This document shows, one piece after another, positions 45,358 through 53,113 of a stretch of 64,000 nt of DNA (positions are counted from its first letter, which is position 1; every line of letters starts with the position of its first letter). Source of the DNA: Shewanella basaltis (GTDB lineage: Bacteria; Pseudomonadota; Gammaproteobacteria; Enterobacterales; Shewanellaceae); contig NZ_JAKILA010000001.1 of assembly GCF_023283885.1 (NCBI RefSeq), forward strand, positions 336,008 through 400,007. Reading direction: 5' to 3'. Made by a program: the position numbers and the translations under genes. Under the pieces are notes generated by a model. That model did not search any database and had not been told where the DNA came from. It worked only from the letters and a program-made list of their open reading frames with translations.

Positions 45358-46179
45358 CTAACGGCAAAAACTCACTTTGTCGGGTCTGTTTTTCATGCTG
45401 TTGAGACGGTCAAGGTCCGGTAAAATGAATGTAATGTTGTTTTCTGTTGTTTGTGCAATAACCGACTTAATCCACAATGGCAAGGCGGAATTAATGCGGT
45501 AAAACACCCATTGGCCATGCTTTCTATCACTGAGAATATTGGCTTTTCTCAGTAAGGCTAAATTACGCGACACCTTAGGTTGGCTTTCTTCATCAAGCGC
45601 TTGCATTAACTCACACACACATAGCTCACCATGGTAATGAGTAAGCATTAAAGTTTTTAGGCGGATATCGTCGGTTAAGCATTTATAAAATGCGATGGGA
45701 TCGACATCTGTTAATGCTTCTTCGGCGAGCCGCTCCTCTTCAGCAGTTACTTCTAAGGCTGCAGGGGCTGATACCTTATTTTCCACCAGCAAAAACATCG
45801 ATAAGCGATTGTTTAACTCGGTTAAGGTGCTAGAAAAAGGATGATTACCTTTGCGGGTTTTAGGATCAGGGAAATCCCAGGCCAGCTGCTTGCCGGCACC
45901 AGGAAAACTTCGGCATTCTGTATTGGCTTTATCGCAAAGCGTAATCACGTAGTCAAACTGTTGCCCATCAAACGTTTGTACATGTTTAGAGACTAAGTGA
46001 CTCGTGTCGACACCAAACCGCTCGATTGCTTCAAGAGCCCTAACATCAACGGGCTCCGGTTCAGTTCCAGCACTAAAAACATCAAATTGCTCGGCGGCTT
46101 TACTTCTTAATAATGCTTCAGCCATTTGTGAGCGAGCAGAATTCCCTGTGCATAAAAACAAGACGCTTTTCTTTTTCAT
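45358..46179 (-). CDS. Fusion of thioredoxin-type arsenate reductase and ArsR regulator
   Basis: 273 aa from ATG 46179; the frame extends to 46212 but that would overlap the operator. Residues 1-140 are a low-molecular-weight-phosphatase type ArsC: LFLCTGNSARSQMAEALL (Cys10, Arg16) and ITLCDKANTEC (Cys-x6-Cys resolving pair). Residues 165-255 are an ArsR/SmtB winged helix, with the arsenite site ELCVCELMQALD and the recognition helix SQPKVSRNLALLRKANI. The chain could reduce arsenate and sense the arsenite made. The classic third Cys of E. coli ArsR is replaced here (Met). First gene of the ars operon. Confidence 0.92.
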   Translation of the reverse strand: MKKKSVLFLCTGNSARSQMAEALLRSKAAEQFDVFSAGTEPEPVDVRALEAIERFGVDTSHLVSKHVQTFDGQQFDYVITLCDKANTECRSFPGAGKQLAWDFPDPKTRKGNHPFSSTLTELNNRLSMFLLVENKVSAPAALEVTAEEERLAEEALTDVDPIAFYKCLTDDIRLKTLMLTHYHGELCVCELMQALDEESQPKVSRNLALLRKANILSDRKHGQWVFYRINSALPLWIKSVIAQTTENNITFILPDLDRLNSMKNRPDKVSFCR

Positions 46180-46211
46180 AGATAATGGACTCGACTGAAT
46201 GTGTAAAAACA

Positions 46212-46239
46212 TTGTATATACGTTTTTTTACATATACAA
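46212..46239. promoter_or_regulatory. Putative ArsR operator
   Basis: TTGTATAT (46212-46219) and ATATACAA (46232-46239) are perfect 8-bp inverted arms with a 12-bp centre, about 33 bp upstream of the fusion gene start. Position and symmetry fit autorepression by the ArsR half. Confidence 0.6.
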
Positions 46240-46365
46240 GTCTAAGCCTTAAACATTCAATTAAAAAACAAAAGGCTCATTATATGGCGTGCTTGTTAAC
46301 ATACTTGAAACATTTATAGATGTCGGATAGATTACGGCAAATAACTATTGGATAACGGATTTTCA

Positions 46366-48180
46366 ATGAATAAGTTTGTGGTTTTTTGTCGAGGGTTAAT
46401 CCTAGCCGGCATGAGCTTTATGTGTTTCTCAAGTACCGCAGAAGATGCCTTTAACATCTTGCAAACGCTTGATTACAGGGAAGAACAACAAGAGCTATAC
46501 CCTGACAGCGTAAGAACATATCACTTTGATAAATCAACAAATACGCTTTACTTAATTGGCAATAATCTCGACTCAGACACTGTACAGACACTTTATATTT
46601 GGCAATATGAGCCAACATCGCATTTACTTGAATTCAATCAAAAAGTCGTACTCGATTTCGCGGATAATGAATACATTAACTTCAAGATTATCGCAAAAAT
46701 TGACGATAAATTAATTATCAGTAATCAAAACAACCTCGACTCCAGTAATTATCTTTCAAGTATTGATTTAAATGATGGGTTTAAACTGGTCAAAGAAGTA
46801 GAGCTTTTCCCTGGTATGGGGGGGTATATCAATGTTACTCAATCATCTGAAAACACTATATTTAGCTTTATATATTCTCAAAATACCATCATCGCGACAC
46901 ACTGCACCGTGAATGTTACAGACATCACTTGCCAAGATGTTCAAGGTGAATTACCTGACTTATCAAATTTCACAACATCACCTTTTTACCGAACTTATTT
47001 CCTAGCTGGTTTTAATCAATTTCTGTTTGAAATATCTGATAGCAACACAGGCGTAGCTAAGGCATACATAATCCGCTTCGATGAATTCGGTAATATTTTT
47101 TTACTAAATGATATTAGTTTACCAAGTAATGTTAGATTGAAAGGGATTACTGCACTCAGTGCTAAATCAGAATTATTTATCTACTCTGGTAATGTAAATT
47201 TATACCCAGACAAACATTACATTTATGAAAACGATCAGTGGTTAGACTCAGGGACCGCTCCTGGGAGTGGTGTAGAGGATACCAATTTATCAGTGCAATT
47301 TGTAGCTGATACAGATTATGGGTTAGGGCCTCAATGTAGGGCCATCATTTACAGTAAAGAAAAGTTATCGTTACATTTTACAGATCAGACCCGAAATTTA
47401 CTTACGATAGATGACTGTATTCTTATCGATGCAGAATATGGATTAAGCATAGGTCGGAATGACAAAGTAATTCAATCTTTTCAGTTGGCTAACACATTAC
47501 CAATTACGAAATTAGACTCTCTAAATAGTTTTAGTTTTCAATGGACACAAGATCAGTACAGTGAAATCAACCTCAAAAACTATTATACCAACCCAAGTCT
47601 ATTGACAATAAAAGGGCTGCCAGCACCATTAACGTTTGATGGTGAAAAAATAACAGGAAAGCCAGGGAAAAAAGACATATTTGTTCTATCCAGTGCTGGT
47701 AACTATGAAAAAATAGACAGGTCTAGGGTTCAAGTCTATTCAGGAACAAAGTTGCTCACCAATTTCGCCATCGATTTTATCAATATCAATGATGCGCCTG
47801 AATTAATTAGCCCACTTAGCAAAGAATATTTGAAAAAAGGTGGTTCATACGAATTATTCTTAAATGATTTGGTATGGGACCCCGATTACGATAGCCCTAT
47901 AAGTTATACATATACCAACCTTCCCCCAAATTCTAAAGGAGATGATTATGGTTTGTTGCAAATCATCTCAGCCCAAACGGGAAAATACTCCATAGGCGTT
48001 ACAGCCAACGATGGTAAGGGTGGCGTACTTAAGTTTTATCTCGAAGTAGAAGTTAATGGCAGTGGTGCTGAAGGTGGCTCAAGTGGCGGTAGCGTAGGCA
48101 TTAACTTGTTATTACTGCTCTTTGTATTACTGTTACTTAGAAACAACCCAGCCGTTTTGTTCAAACGTCATAAACCATAA
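46366..48180 (+). CDS. Large exported protein with GlyGly-CTERM tail
   Basis: 604 aa from ATG 46366. It has a signal peptide (NKFVVFCRGLILAGMSFMCFSSTA). The long middle has no recognisable domain but is rich in beta-propeller-like stretches (NTLYLIGNNLDSDTVQTLYIWQY). Residues 455-570 carry a cadherin/Ig-like segment (INDAPELISPL, DYGLLQIISAQTGKYSIGVTANDGKGG). The end, GSGAEGGSSGGSVG followed by INLLLLLFVLLLLRNN and basic residues, is a GlyGly-CTERM anchor, processed by rhombosortase before type II secretion. The gene is AT-rich compared with its neighbours, suggesting transfer. Confidence 0.75.
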   Translation: MNKFVVFCRGLILAGMSFMCFSSTAEDAFNILQTLDYREEQQELYPDSVRTYHFDKSTNTLYLIGNNLDSDTVQTLYIWQYEPTSHLLEFNQKVVLDFADNEYINFKIIAKIDDKLIISNQNNLDSSNYLSSIDLNDGFKLVKEVELFPGMGGYINVTQSSENTIFSFIYSQNTIIATHCTVNVTDITCQDVQGELPDLSNFTTSPFYRTYFLAGFNQFLFEISDSNTGVAKAYIIRFDEFGNIFLLNDISLPSNVRLKGITALSAKSELFIYSGNVNLYPDKHYIYENDQWLDSGTAPGSGVEDTNLSVQFVADTDYGLGPQCRAIIYSKEKLSLHFTDQTRNLLTIDDCILIDAEYGLSIGRNDKVIQSFQLANTLPITKLDSLNSFSFQWTQDQYSEINLKNYYTNPSLLTIKGLPAPLTFDGEKITGKPGKKDIFVLSSAGNYEKIDRSRVQVYSGTKLLTNFAIDFININDAPELISPLSKEYLKKGGSYELFLNDLVWDPDYDSPISYTYTNLPPNSKGDDYGLLQIISAQTGKYSIGVTANDGKGGVLKFYLEVEVNGSGAEGGSSGGSVGINLLLLLFVLLLLRNNPAVLFKRHKP

Positions 48181-48201
48181 CATGCTTAATATACAATAGC
48201 G

Positions 48202-48276
48202 CGAAGACAATCTTTTAAGCTTAATAATCAATGCTATAGATTATTTTTAAGCAGTTTCACAAAAAGATTGTCTTCG
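48202..48276. repeat. 15-bp inverted repeat CGAAGACAATCTTTT
   Basis: Perfect arms at 48202-48216 and 48262-48276. They start 22 bp after the GlyGly-CTERM stop and could fold as a hairpin. The right arm is part of the 33-bp direct repeat. Confidence 0.7.
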
Positions 48277-48284
48277 TTGAGTTC
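48252..48284. repeat. 33-bp direct repeat, left copy
   Basis: Begins CAGTTTCACAAAAAGATTGT and continues CTTCGTTGAGTTC. It is identical to 53049-53081, so the two copies bracket the primase-helicase / AbiE module. Confidence 0.85.
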
Positions 48285-48555
48285 CATGCTTACAATTACG
48301 TATCCGTGTATTTAAAACGAAGACAAAGCTGAGCTGTAACCCACATAGCATGGGGGCACTTTTCGCCCCCAAGATGGAATTAAAACGAAGACATTTGTAA
48401 CGCATTGATTTAGATTATCAATTGGTGTTTACCTTCCTAAAAGCTAAACAACCCCAAATGACTCATTGCGTAGAAATGACTCATTGAGTAGACAGGTTGC
48501 AAGGGTCATATCTGCCAGTGAAGTTCCTATGGCCATGGGAAAAGTGCCCAATACT
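48285..48555. other. Non-coding region with recurring CGAAGACA sites
   Basis: AAAACGAAGACA occurs at 48314-48325 and AATTAAAACGAAGAC at 48378-48392; the latter recurs inverted at 53087-53101. I see no gene. Confidence 0.6.
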
Positions 48556-50913
48556 TTATGTATCTAAGTCCAATTGAGCTTGCAATAACTCTTCAGCTTT
48601 TTCGGTAATAGTGTACCCCATAGCAGCGTAGCCTTTAGCTCTCTTTTGATACATTCTTTGCAGCATTGGCAAAGCAGAGTCGAGATAGTCAAACACTATC
48701 ACTTTATCTTTTCCTTCAAACTGTCTTTGTATTCGACCAACATACTGCACTAGTGAGCCTTTCCAAGAGATAGGTAAGACAAGAAATAAAGTATCTAACT
48801 TTGGTAAATCGAAACCCTCACCAATATATTTTCCTGTCGCCACTATGACTTGAGTATCATCCAAGGCCGCCATTGAAAGCGCTCGCTCTTTAGCGCTCAT
48901 CGCACCTCGCAGAAGCACAAAGCTAATCCCATTTTCTAACAATAACTCGCCTAACAATTCAGCATGTTCTCTGCGCTCAGTTAGAATTATAGGATGCCTT
49001 TGTTGTGCAACAACCGATAAGATATCAGAAATAATAAGGGCGTTTCTCTTATCATCATTCATTAACCAGCGATAAACATCCGCTATGTGCGATCGACCTT
49101 CCTCACCTCGCAACTCTAATGGAAGTTCAAATTGTAGTCTAGAGAGCTTAACTTGCTGAATAAACTTATTACCTTCATTAGCCACGACATGCCTTATTGG
49201 CCCTGCTTGCATAAATATTATCGGTTGATGACCATCCTGACGATCTGGAGTAGCAGTGATCCCCAAGATGTATTTTGCATGAACTTCATTCAACAACCTT
49301 TCGTAGTTGGGTGCAGAAATATGATGGCATTCATCAATGATAACTTGGCCATAGTCATACAACAGCGGAGCGACACTGTTATCTTTTCGATTAATCAGAC
49401 TTTGATAAGTGGCAATATCTACTTGCCCTGTAGGCTTTCGTTTACCACCACCTATTAACCCCACATCGCAACCATCAAGAAATGCAGTTAAACGCTCTTT
49501 CCATTGATCCAATAACTGGCGACTATGAACCAAAATCAGAGTATTAACTTTACGCCGATGGATCAGGCCAATTGCTGCGACTGTTTTGCCAAATGCCGTC
49601 GGCGCATGTAACACACCAGTATCATGCTTTGCCAATACCGCTACAGCTTTCTTTTGATCTTTCCTCAACTCACCTTTGAACATTAACCCTTTTAAACGAG
49701 TCCCCTGCTTGCGCTTATCCTCCAACTCGATCTCAATCCCATTGCTTTCCAACAGACTAGATACTTCATCAAAGCAACCACGAGGTAAAGCTAGGTAGCC
49801 ATTATCAACCTCCGCCAAGCAAATAAAGTGCGGGATCCCATTGGTTGAAAAACGTAACGCCTGAGTTTTAAAGAATACTGGGTTAGAAAAACTAGCAATT
49901 CGCTTTAACCTTGCCAACAACGCCTGCGGTAAGGCACTTATACTAAGGTATAAACGACTGGCCAGAACTAGAGTTAACTTTTCAGGACAGCCTGTAATGA
50001 CTTCATAGTCTCTGGCGTAGTTTAGCTCCCAAGGCTTTCTTTCTGTATCTTGCTTCACATCTTGTGATTGATAACTAAGAATAATTTCTAATTGTTGCCT
50101 CGCAAGCTTTTTAACCGATGATAAGTAACCCCACTGATCAGAGTAAGGGGATAAATTTTCGTCAATAAATACGCTGTTACCTTGCTGACGAGGAGCATGT
50201 TGCAAAGGAAGTGCAATTAAGTTTCCAAAGCCTCCTATGGGCAGAAGATCCTGATTAGGAAACAGTCGGTCATAAGACTCGAATGATAGACCTGCATGAA
50301 ACTCCATTGCTTTATCGAGCAAGATAAAACCTAACAGCCTGGCTTCTTTAGCTAATACTGGAGACTCAAAAAACACCCAGATATGGGCTCCATTACCGGA
50401 GCGCGAACGCTCCACACTACAAGGAATATTCAGTTCATTACACGCTTTTCTAAAAGCTTGTACAGCAACTTGCCAATCTGACTTATCAAAATCAGCAGCA
50501 AGCAACCAACAAGAATTATCCTCTAAAAGTGGATATAAGCCTATAGTATGTTTGCCTGAAAGGTGGCCGTATATGGCGCTTCGGTCTAACAACTTAAATG
50601 CTTGATTAACACATTCTGTACATTTTACTTTCGGTTTAAAACATATGCCTTGTTGCCATTCATTATGGCAACTAACCGAGTAGCCGCAACGTCCTTCCTT
50701 ACTTTGCCAGCGATTAGCATAAATATCTTTTCGTCCACGAAAAAGTCCCATATAGATATCTATCTTCTGAGCAGTGTTTAAGCGTAACACCGTAAGATTA
50801 GAGTTCAGCAAAAATGAGCGTCTTGCGAGCAAGATTTGTCGCTCACTTTCTAGTTCAGAAAGTCTTTTATCTATGATTTCTAGTTCAGCATTTGAAGACA
50901 CAACCCTTAGCAT
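48556..50913 (-). CDS. TOTE-type archaeo-eukaryotic primase fused to SF2 helicase
   Basis: 785 aa from ATG 50913 (a GTG at 50946 is possible). A short coiled coil (ELEIIDKRLSELESERQILLARR) is followed by FRGRKDIYANRW, four spaced cysteines that may hold zinc (SCHNEW...GIC...VKCTEC), and the primase core: LLAADFDKSDW (acidic pair near residue 141), SRSGNGAHIWVFF, SYDRLFPNQDLLPIGGFGNLIALPLQ. The helicase half has Walker A APTAFGKTVAA near 440, IIDECHH near 526, GITATPDRQDG and QYVGRIQRQF near 724. This is the domain set named TOTE conflict-system primase plus helicase. I see no nuclease domain at the C-terminus. It is divergent from the AbiE pair. Confidence 0.85.
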   Translation of the reverse strand: MLRVVSSNAELEIIDKRLSELESERQILLARRSFLLNSNLTVLRLNTAQKIDIYMGLFRGRKDIYANRWQSKEGRCGYSVSCHNEWQQGICFKPKVKCTECVNQAFKLLDRSAIYGHLSGKHTIGLYPLLEDNSCWLLAADFDKSDWQVAVQAFRKACNELNIPCSVERSRSGNGAHIWVFFESPVLAKEARLLGFILLDKAMEFHAGLSFESYDRLFPNQDLLPIGGFGNLIALPLQHAPRQQGNSVFIDENLSPYSDQWGYLSSVKKLARQQLEIILSYQSQDVKQDTERKPWELNYARDYEVITGCPEKLTLVLASRLYLSISALPQALLARLKRIASFSNPVFFKTQALRFSTNGIPHFICLAEVDNGYLALPRGCFDEVSSLLESNGIEIELEDKRKQGTRLKGLMFKGELRKDQKKAVAVLAKHDTGVLHAPTAFGKTVAAIGLIHRRKVNTLILVHSRQLLDQWKERLTAFLDGCDVGLIGGGKRKPTGQVDIATYQSLINRKDNSVAPLLYDYGQVIIDECHHISAPNYERLLNEVHAKYILGITATPDRQDGHQPIIFMQAGPIRHVVANEGNKFIQQVKLSRLQFELPLELRGEEGRSHIADVYRWLMNDDKRNALIISDILSVVAQQRHPIILTERREHAELLGELLLENGISFVLLRGAMSAKERALSMAALDDTQVIVATGKYIGEGFDLPKLDTLFLVLPISWKGSLVQYVGRIQRQFEGKDKVIVFDYLDSALPMLQRMYQKRAKGYAAMGYTITEKAEELLQAQLDLDT

Positions 50914-50938
50914 ACAACCCCATTGTAACTTTATTAAT

Positions 50939-51012
50939 CCTGACACAAATATAGCTACAAACCTTATTCTAACTAAGGTACAATTAAATCACACACATCA
51001 CATTTTGTCAGG
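50939..51012. promoter_or_regulatory. Shared inverted repeat between primase-helicase and AbiEi
   Basis: CCTGACA (50939-50945) and TGTCAGG (51006-51012) are perfect arms, with further partial symmetry inwards (CAAAT / ATTTT). The left arm lies 26 bp upstream of the helicase ATG. The right arm covers the AbiEi ribosome site. AbiEi-type antitoxins are known to repress their own promoter through inverted repeats, so this site could link both directions. Confidence 0.55.
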
Positions 51013-51021
51013 ATGTTAACA

Positions 51022-51645
51022 GTGTCTGTTTCAGCGTTAGTTGCCAATAGATTATCTCGAATGAAACGAGGAGTTCCATTTTCCATAGAGAGTTTTTACT
51101 CTCTAGGCACTACGACATCTGTTCAAAAGGCTATGAGCCGATTAACCAAGGAAGGCCAAGTTGCTCGTTTAGCAAAAGGCATTTATTCTCGTCCAAAACC
51201 CTTAGCCAGTATCCCTTCGATTAAAATTATAGCAAAAGCTGAAGAAGTAGCGAAGACATGGGCACGGAGTAACAAGTATAAAATAACCCCTCAAGGGCTA
51301 GAAGTGGCTTATCGGCTCGGTTTGCAAACTCAGGCACCTGTTAAAACCGTATATTGGACAACGGGACCATCTCGTGAGTTTCATGTTGGCAATGAAGTTG
51401 TCCAAGTAAAACACACGACTGAAACCAAGTTGCAGTGGATAAACAAACCTGAGGGAGCCTTATTTAGAGGGTTACTTTCCCTTTCGCCTGAACACACCCC
51501 AGTATCTACCTTGCTGATGGCTATAAAACGCTTAAATTTACAAGAAAAAGAAGCTGTTAGGGTTATTAGAAAGTTGAGTAATAGTCCAGAATTAGTAATA
51601 TGGAAATCTAAATTAAATCAGCTAGAAAACAGTCTTCAATCATGA
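51022..51645 (+). CDS. abiEi: AbiEi-type antitoxin (DUF6088 family)
   Basis: 207 aa from GTG 51022, with AGGA eight bases upstream; ATG 51013 overlaps that RBS. The N-terminal winged helix (NRLSRMKRGVPFSIESF, VQKAMSRLTKEGQVARLAKGIYSRP) is the DNA-binding domain of AbiEi-like antitoxins. The rest (VAYRLGLQTQAPVKTVYWTTGPSREFHVG, VSTLLMAIKRLNLQEKEAVRVIRKL) is the DUF6088 C-terminal part. It should neutralise the toxin gene that overlaps its stop and repress the promoter. Type IV toxin-antitoxin systems of this kind can abort phage infection. Confidence 0.85.
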   Translation: MSVSALVANRLSRMKRGVPFSIESFYSLGTTTSVQKAMSRLTKEGQVARLAKGIYSRPKPLASIPSIKIIAKAEEVAKTWARSNKYKITPQGLEVAYRLGLQTQAPVKTVYWTTGPSREFHVGNEVVQVKHTTETKLQWINKPEGALFRGLLSLSPEHTPVSTLLMAIKRLNLQEKEAVRVIRKLSNSPELVIWKSKLNQLENSLQS

Positions 51646-52703
51646 ATATTTTTGACCTGTACGCCGATAAATCTAAACATGAAGACCTTGCAAACATATT
51701 TTCATATGCCGCCCAACAACATGAGCATGGTTTAGTGGCTAACTTTTTGGAAAAAGATATCTGGGTTACTGAAATTCTTCGCCTACTATACGACGAAAAG
51801 TTACTCGGTGACTGCTCGGTAGCATTTAAAGGTGGAACAGCACTCAGTAAATGCTGGGGTGCTATTGAGCGTTTCTCCGAAGATATTGATTTATCTATTC
51901 ATTGGGCCGATCTGTCTGGATTGTCAGAAGATGTTGAGCTTGCAGCATGGCAAAAGAGCATTCAGAGCAATAGCCAAAATAAGAAGTTTAGAGATGAGCA
52001 ACAGAAACGTCTTATGCAGTGGAGCAACGACTTAGTTGACAAGCTGAATCATCGTCTTGTGCAGTACAACATAGAAGGGCTGACTGCCGAGCTTGAACCT
52101 GACTCTCATGGTGAAAAAATTGATATCCATTTCCCACGTGTAACCCACAGCGATAATGACTACCAGCTTGATCATATATTATTGGAATTTGGCGGAAGGA
52201 ACAGAGGCAAGCCAACTGAAATCATCGATATTGATTGCTATATGAACAGCATTCCTGATTTCACATCACTAGCACTACCAAAAGCTAGCGTAATGGCATA
52301 TCAGAGGGATTTTATTCTCTGGGAGAAATTAACGGCATTACACCAATTTTCAACCCAAGAAAAAGCCCTCAACCCAAATAGACTCGCTCGACATTGGTAC
52401 GATGTCGATTGCCTTTTAAATATGAAGTTTGACGATCCCCTAAATACCTCTGAAGCCATGCTTGCCGTTATTGAAATGAAAAAGCACCGTTGGGCCAGCC
52501 TTGGGGTTGACTACGAAGAGATACTTCAAGGCAAACTAAAACTGATCCCAAAAGTTAAAAGGTTAAAGGGTATTAGACATGATCATGCCGAGGCTGTTGC
52601 TGGAGGCATGTTTTTTACCGAGCCAGATCCATTCGACACTATAGTTACACGGCTTGAAGCAACACAAAATAAATTCAATCAACATATCAAGTCATTGTTG
52701 TAG
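51642..52703 (+). CDS. abiEii: AbiEii nucleotidyltransferase toxin
   Basis: 353 aa; the ATG overlaps the antitoxin stop by four bases (ATGA). The nucleotidyltransferase core is FKGGTALSKCWGAIERFSEDIDLSIHW, with Gly64-Gly65 and the metal-binding pair Asp81/Asp83. ILLEFGGRNRGKPTEIIDIDCY and the helical LARHWYDVDCLL follow as in AbiEii/AbiGii. Characterised relatives stop growth by adding nucleotides to tRNA 3' ends. All key residues are present, so it is probably active. Confidence 0.9.
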   Translation: MNIFDLYADKSKHEDLANIFSYAAQQHEHGLVANFLEKDIWVTEILRLLYDEKLLGDCSVAFKGGTALSKCWGAIERFSEDIDLSIHWADLSGLSEDVELAAWQKSIQSNSQNKKFRDEQQKRLMQWSNDLVDKLNHRLVQYNIEGLTAELEPDSHGEKIDIHFPRVTHSDNDYQLDHILLEFGGRNRGKPTEIIDIDCYMNSIPDFTSLALPKASVMAYQRDFILWEKLTALHQFSTQEKALNPNRLARHWYDVDCLLNMKFDDPLNTSEAMLAVIEMKKHRWASLGVDYEEILQGKLKLIPKVKRLKGIRHDHAEAVAGGMFFTEPDPFDTIVTRLEATQNKFNQHIKSLL

Positions 52704-52815
52704 GAAGCTCACATTGAATTAAAAGCACAACTAGTTCAAGAATTGCTCTTCATACTGGCAAACAATTCCACCTGAATCATCTAGCTCATTTCTCAACTCT
52801 GTATCAAGTTCTGCA

Positions 52816-53034
52816 TTACTTTATCCGTTTCAAAGCTAGCTTATGCTCGGCAGAATTCGATATCTTATTTGCTGTCAATATTTCCCTCATAACGGTACAC
52901 ATATCTGAGCTATCTTTGAGAAAAATCGCTTTATCCTCATCTATAACTTCAAAAATATGATCAAACATTGGTCCCTCGCAAGCATTTAAGTCTTGAATGT
53001 CTCGCTTTACTACCTTACTTTCTAAAGAGTCCAT
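52816..53034 (-). CDS. Unknown 72-aa protein next to the AbiE pair
   Basis: 72 aa, acidic at first and basic at the end (MDSLESKVVKRDIQDLNACEGPMFDHIFEVIDEDKAIFLKD, ending KLALKRIK). Probably helical; no signal or membrane segment, and I recognise no family. No strong ribosome site precedes the ATG. It starts 15 bp from the right 33-bp repeat and faces the toxin gene. It could be a small module component or a chance frame. Confidence 0.4.
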   Translation of the reverse strand: MDSLESKVVKRDIQDLNACEGPMFDHIFEVIDEDKAIFLKDSSDMCTVMREILTANKISNSAEHKLALKRIK

Positions 53035-53048
53035 CGATTGAAATTAAA

Positions 53049-53081
53049 CAGTTTCACAAAAAGATTGTCTTCGTTGAGTTC
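53049..53081. repeat. 33-bp direct repeat, right copy
   Basis: Identical to 48252-48284. It is followed by an inverted AATTAAAACGAAGAC block (53087-53101) and, 12 bp later, by the end of the flavoprotein gene. Confidence 0.85.
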
Positions 53082-53113
53082 AAATAGTCTTCGTTTTAAT
53101 TTCATCATTTCAA

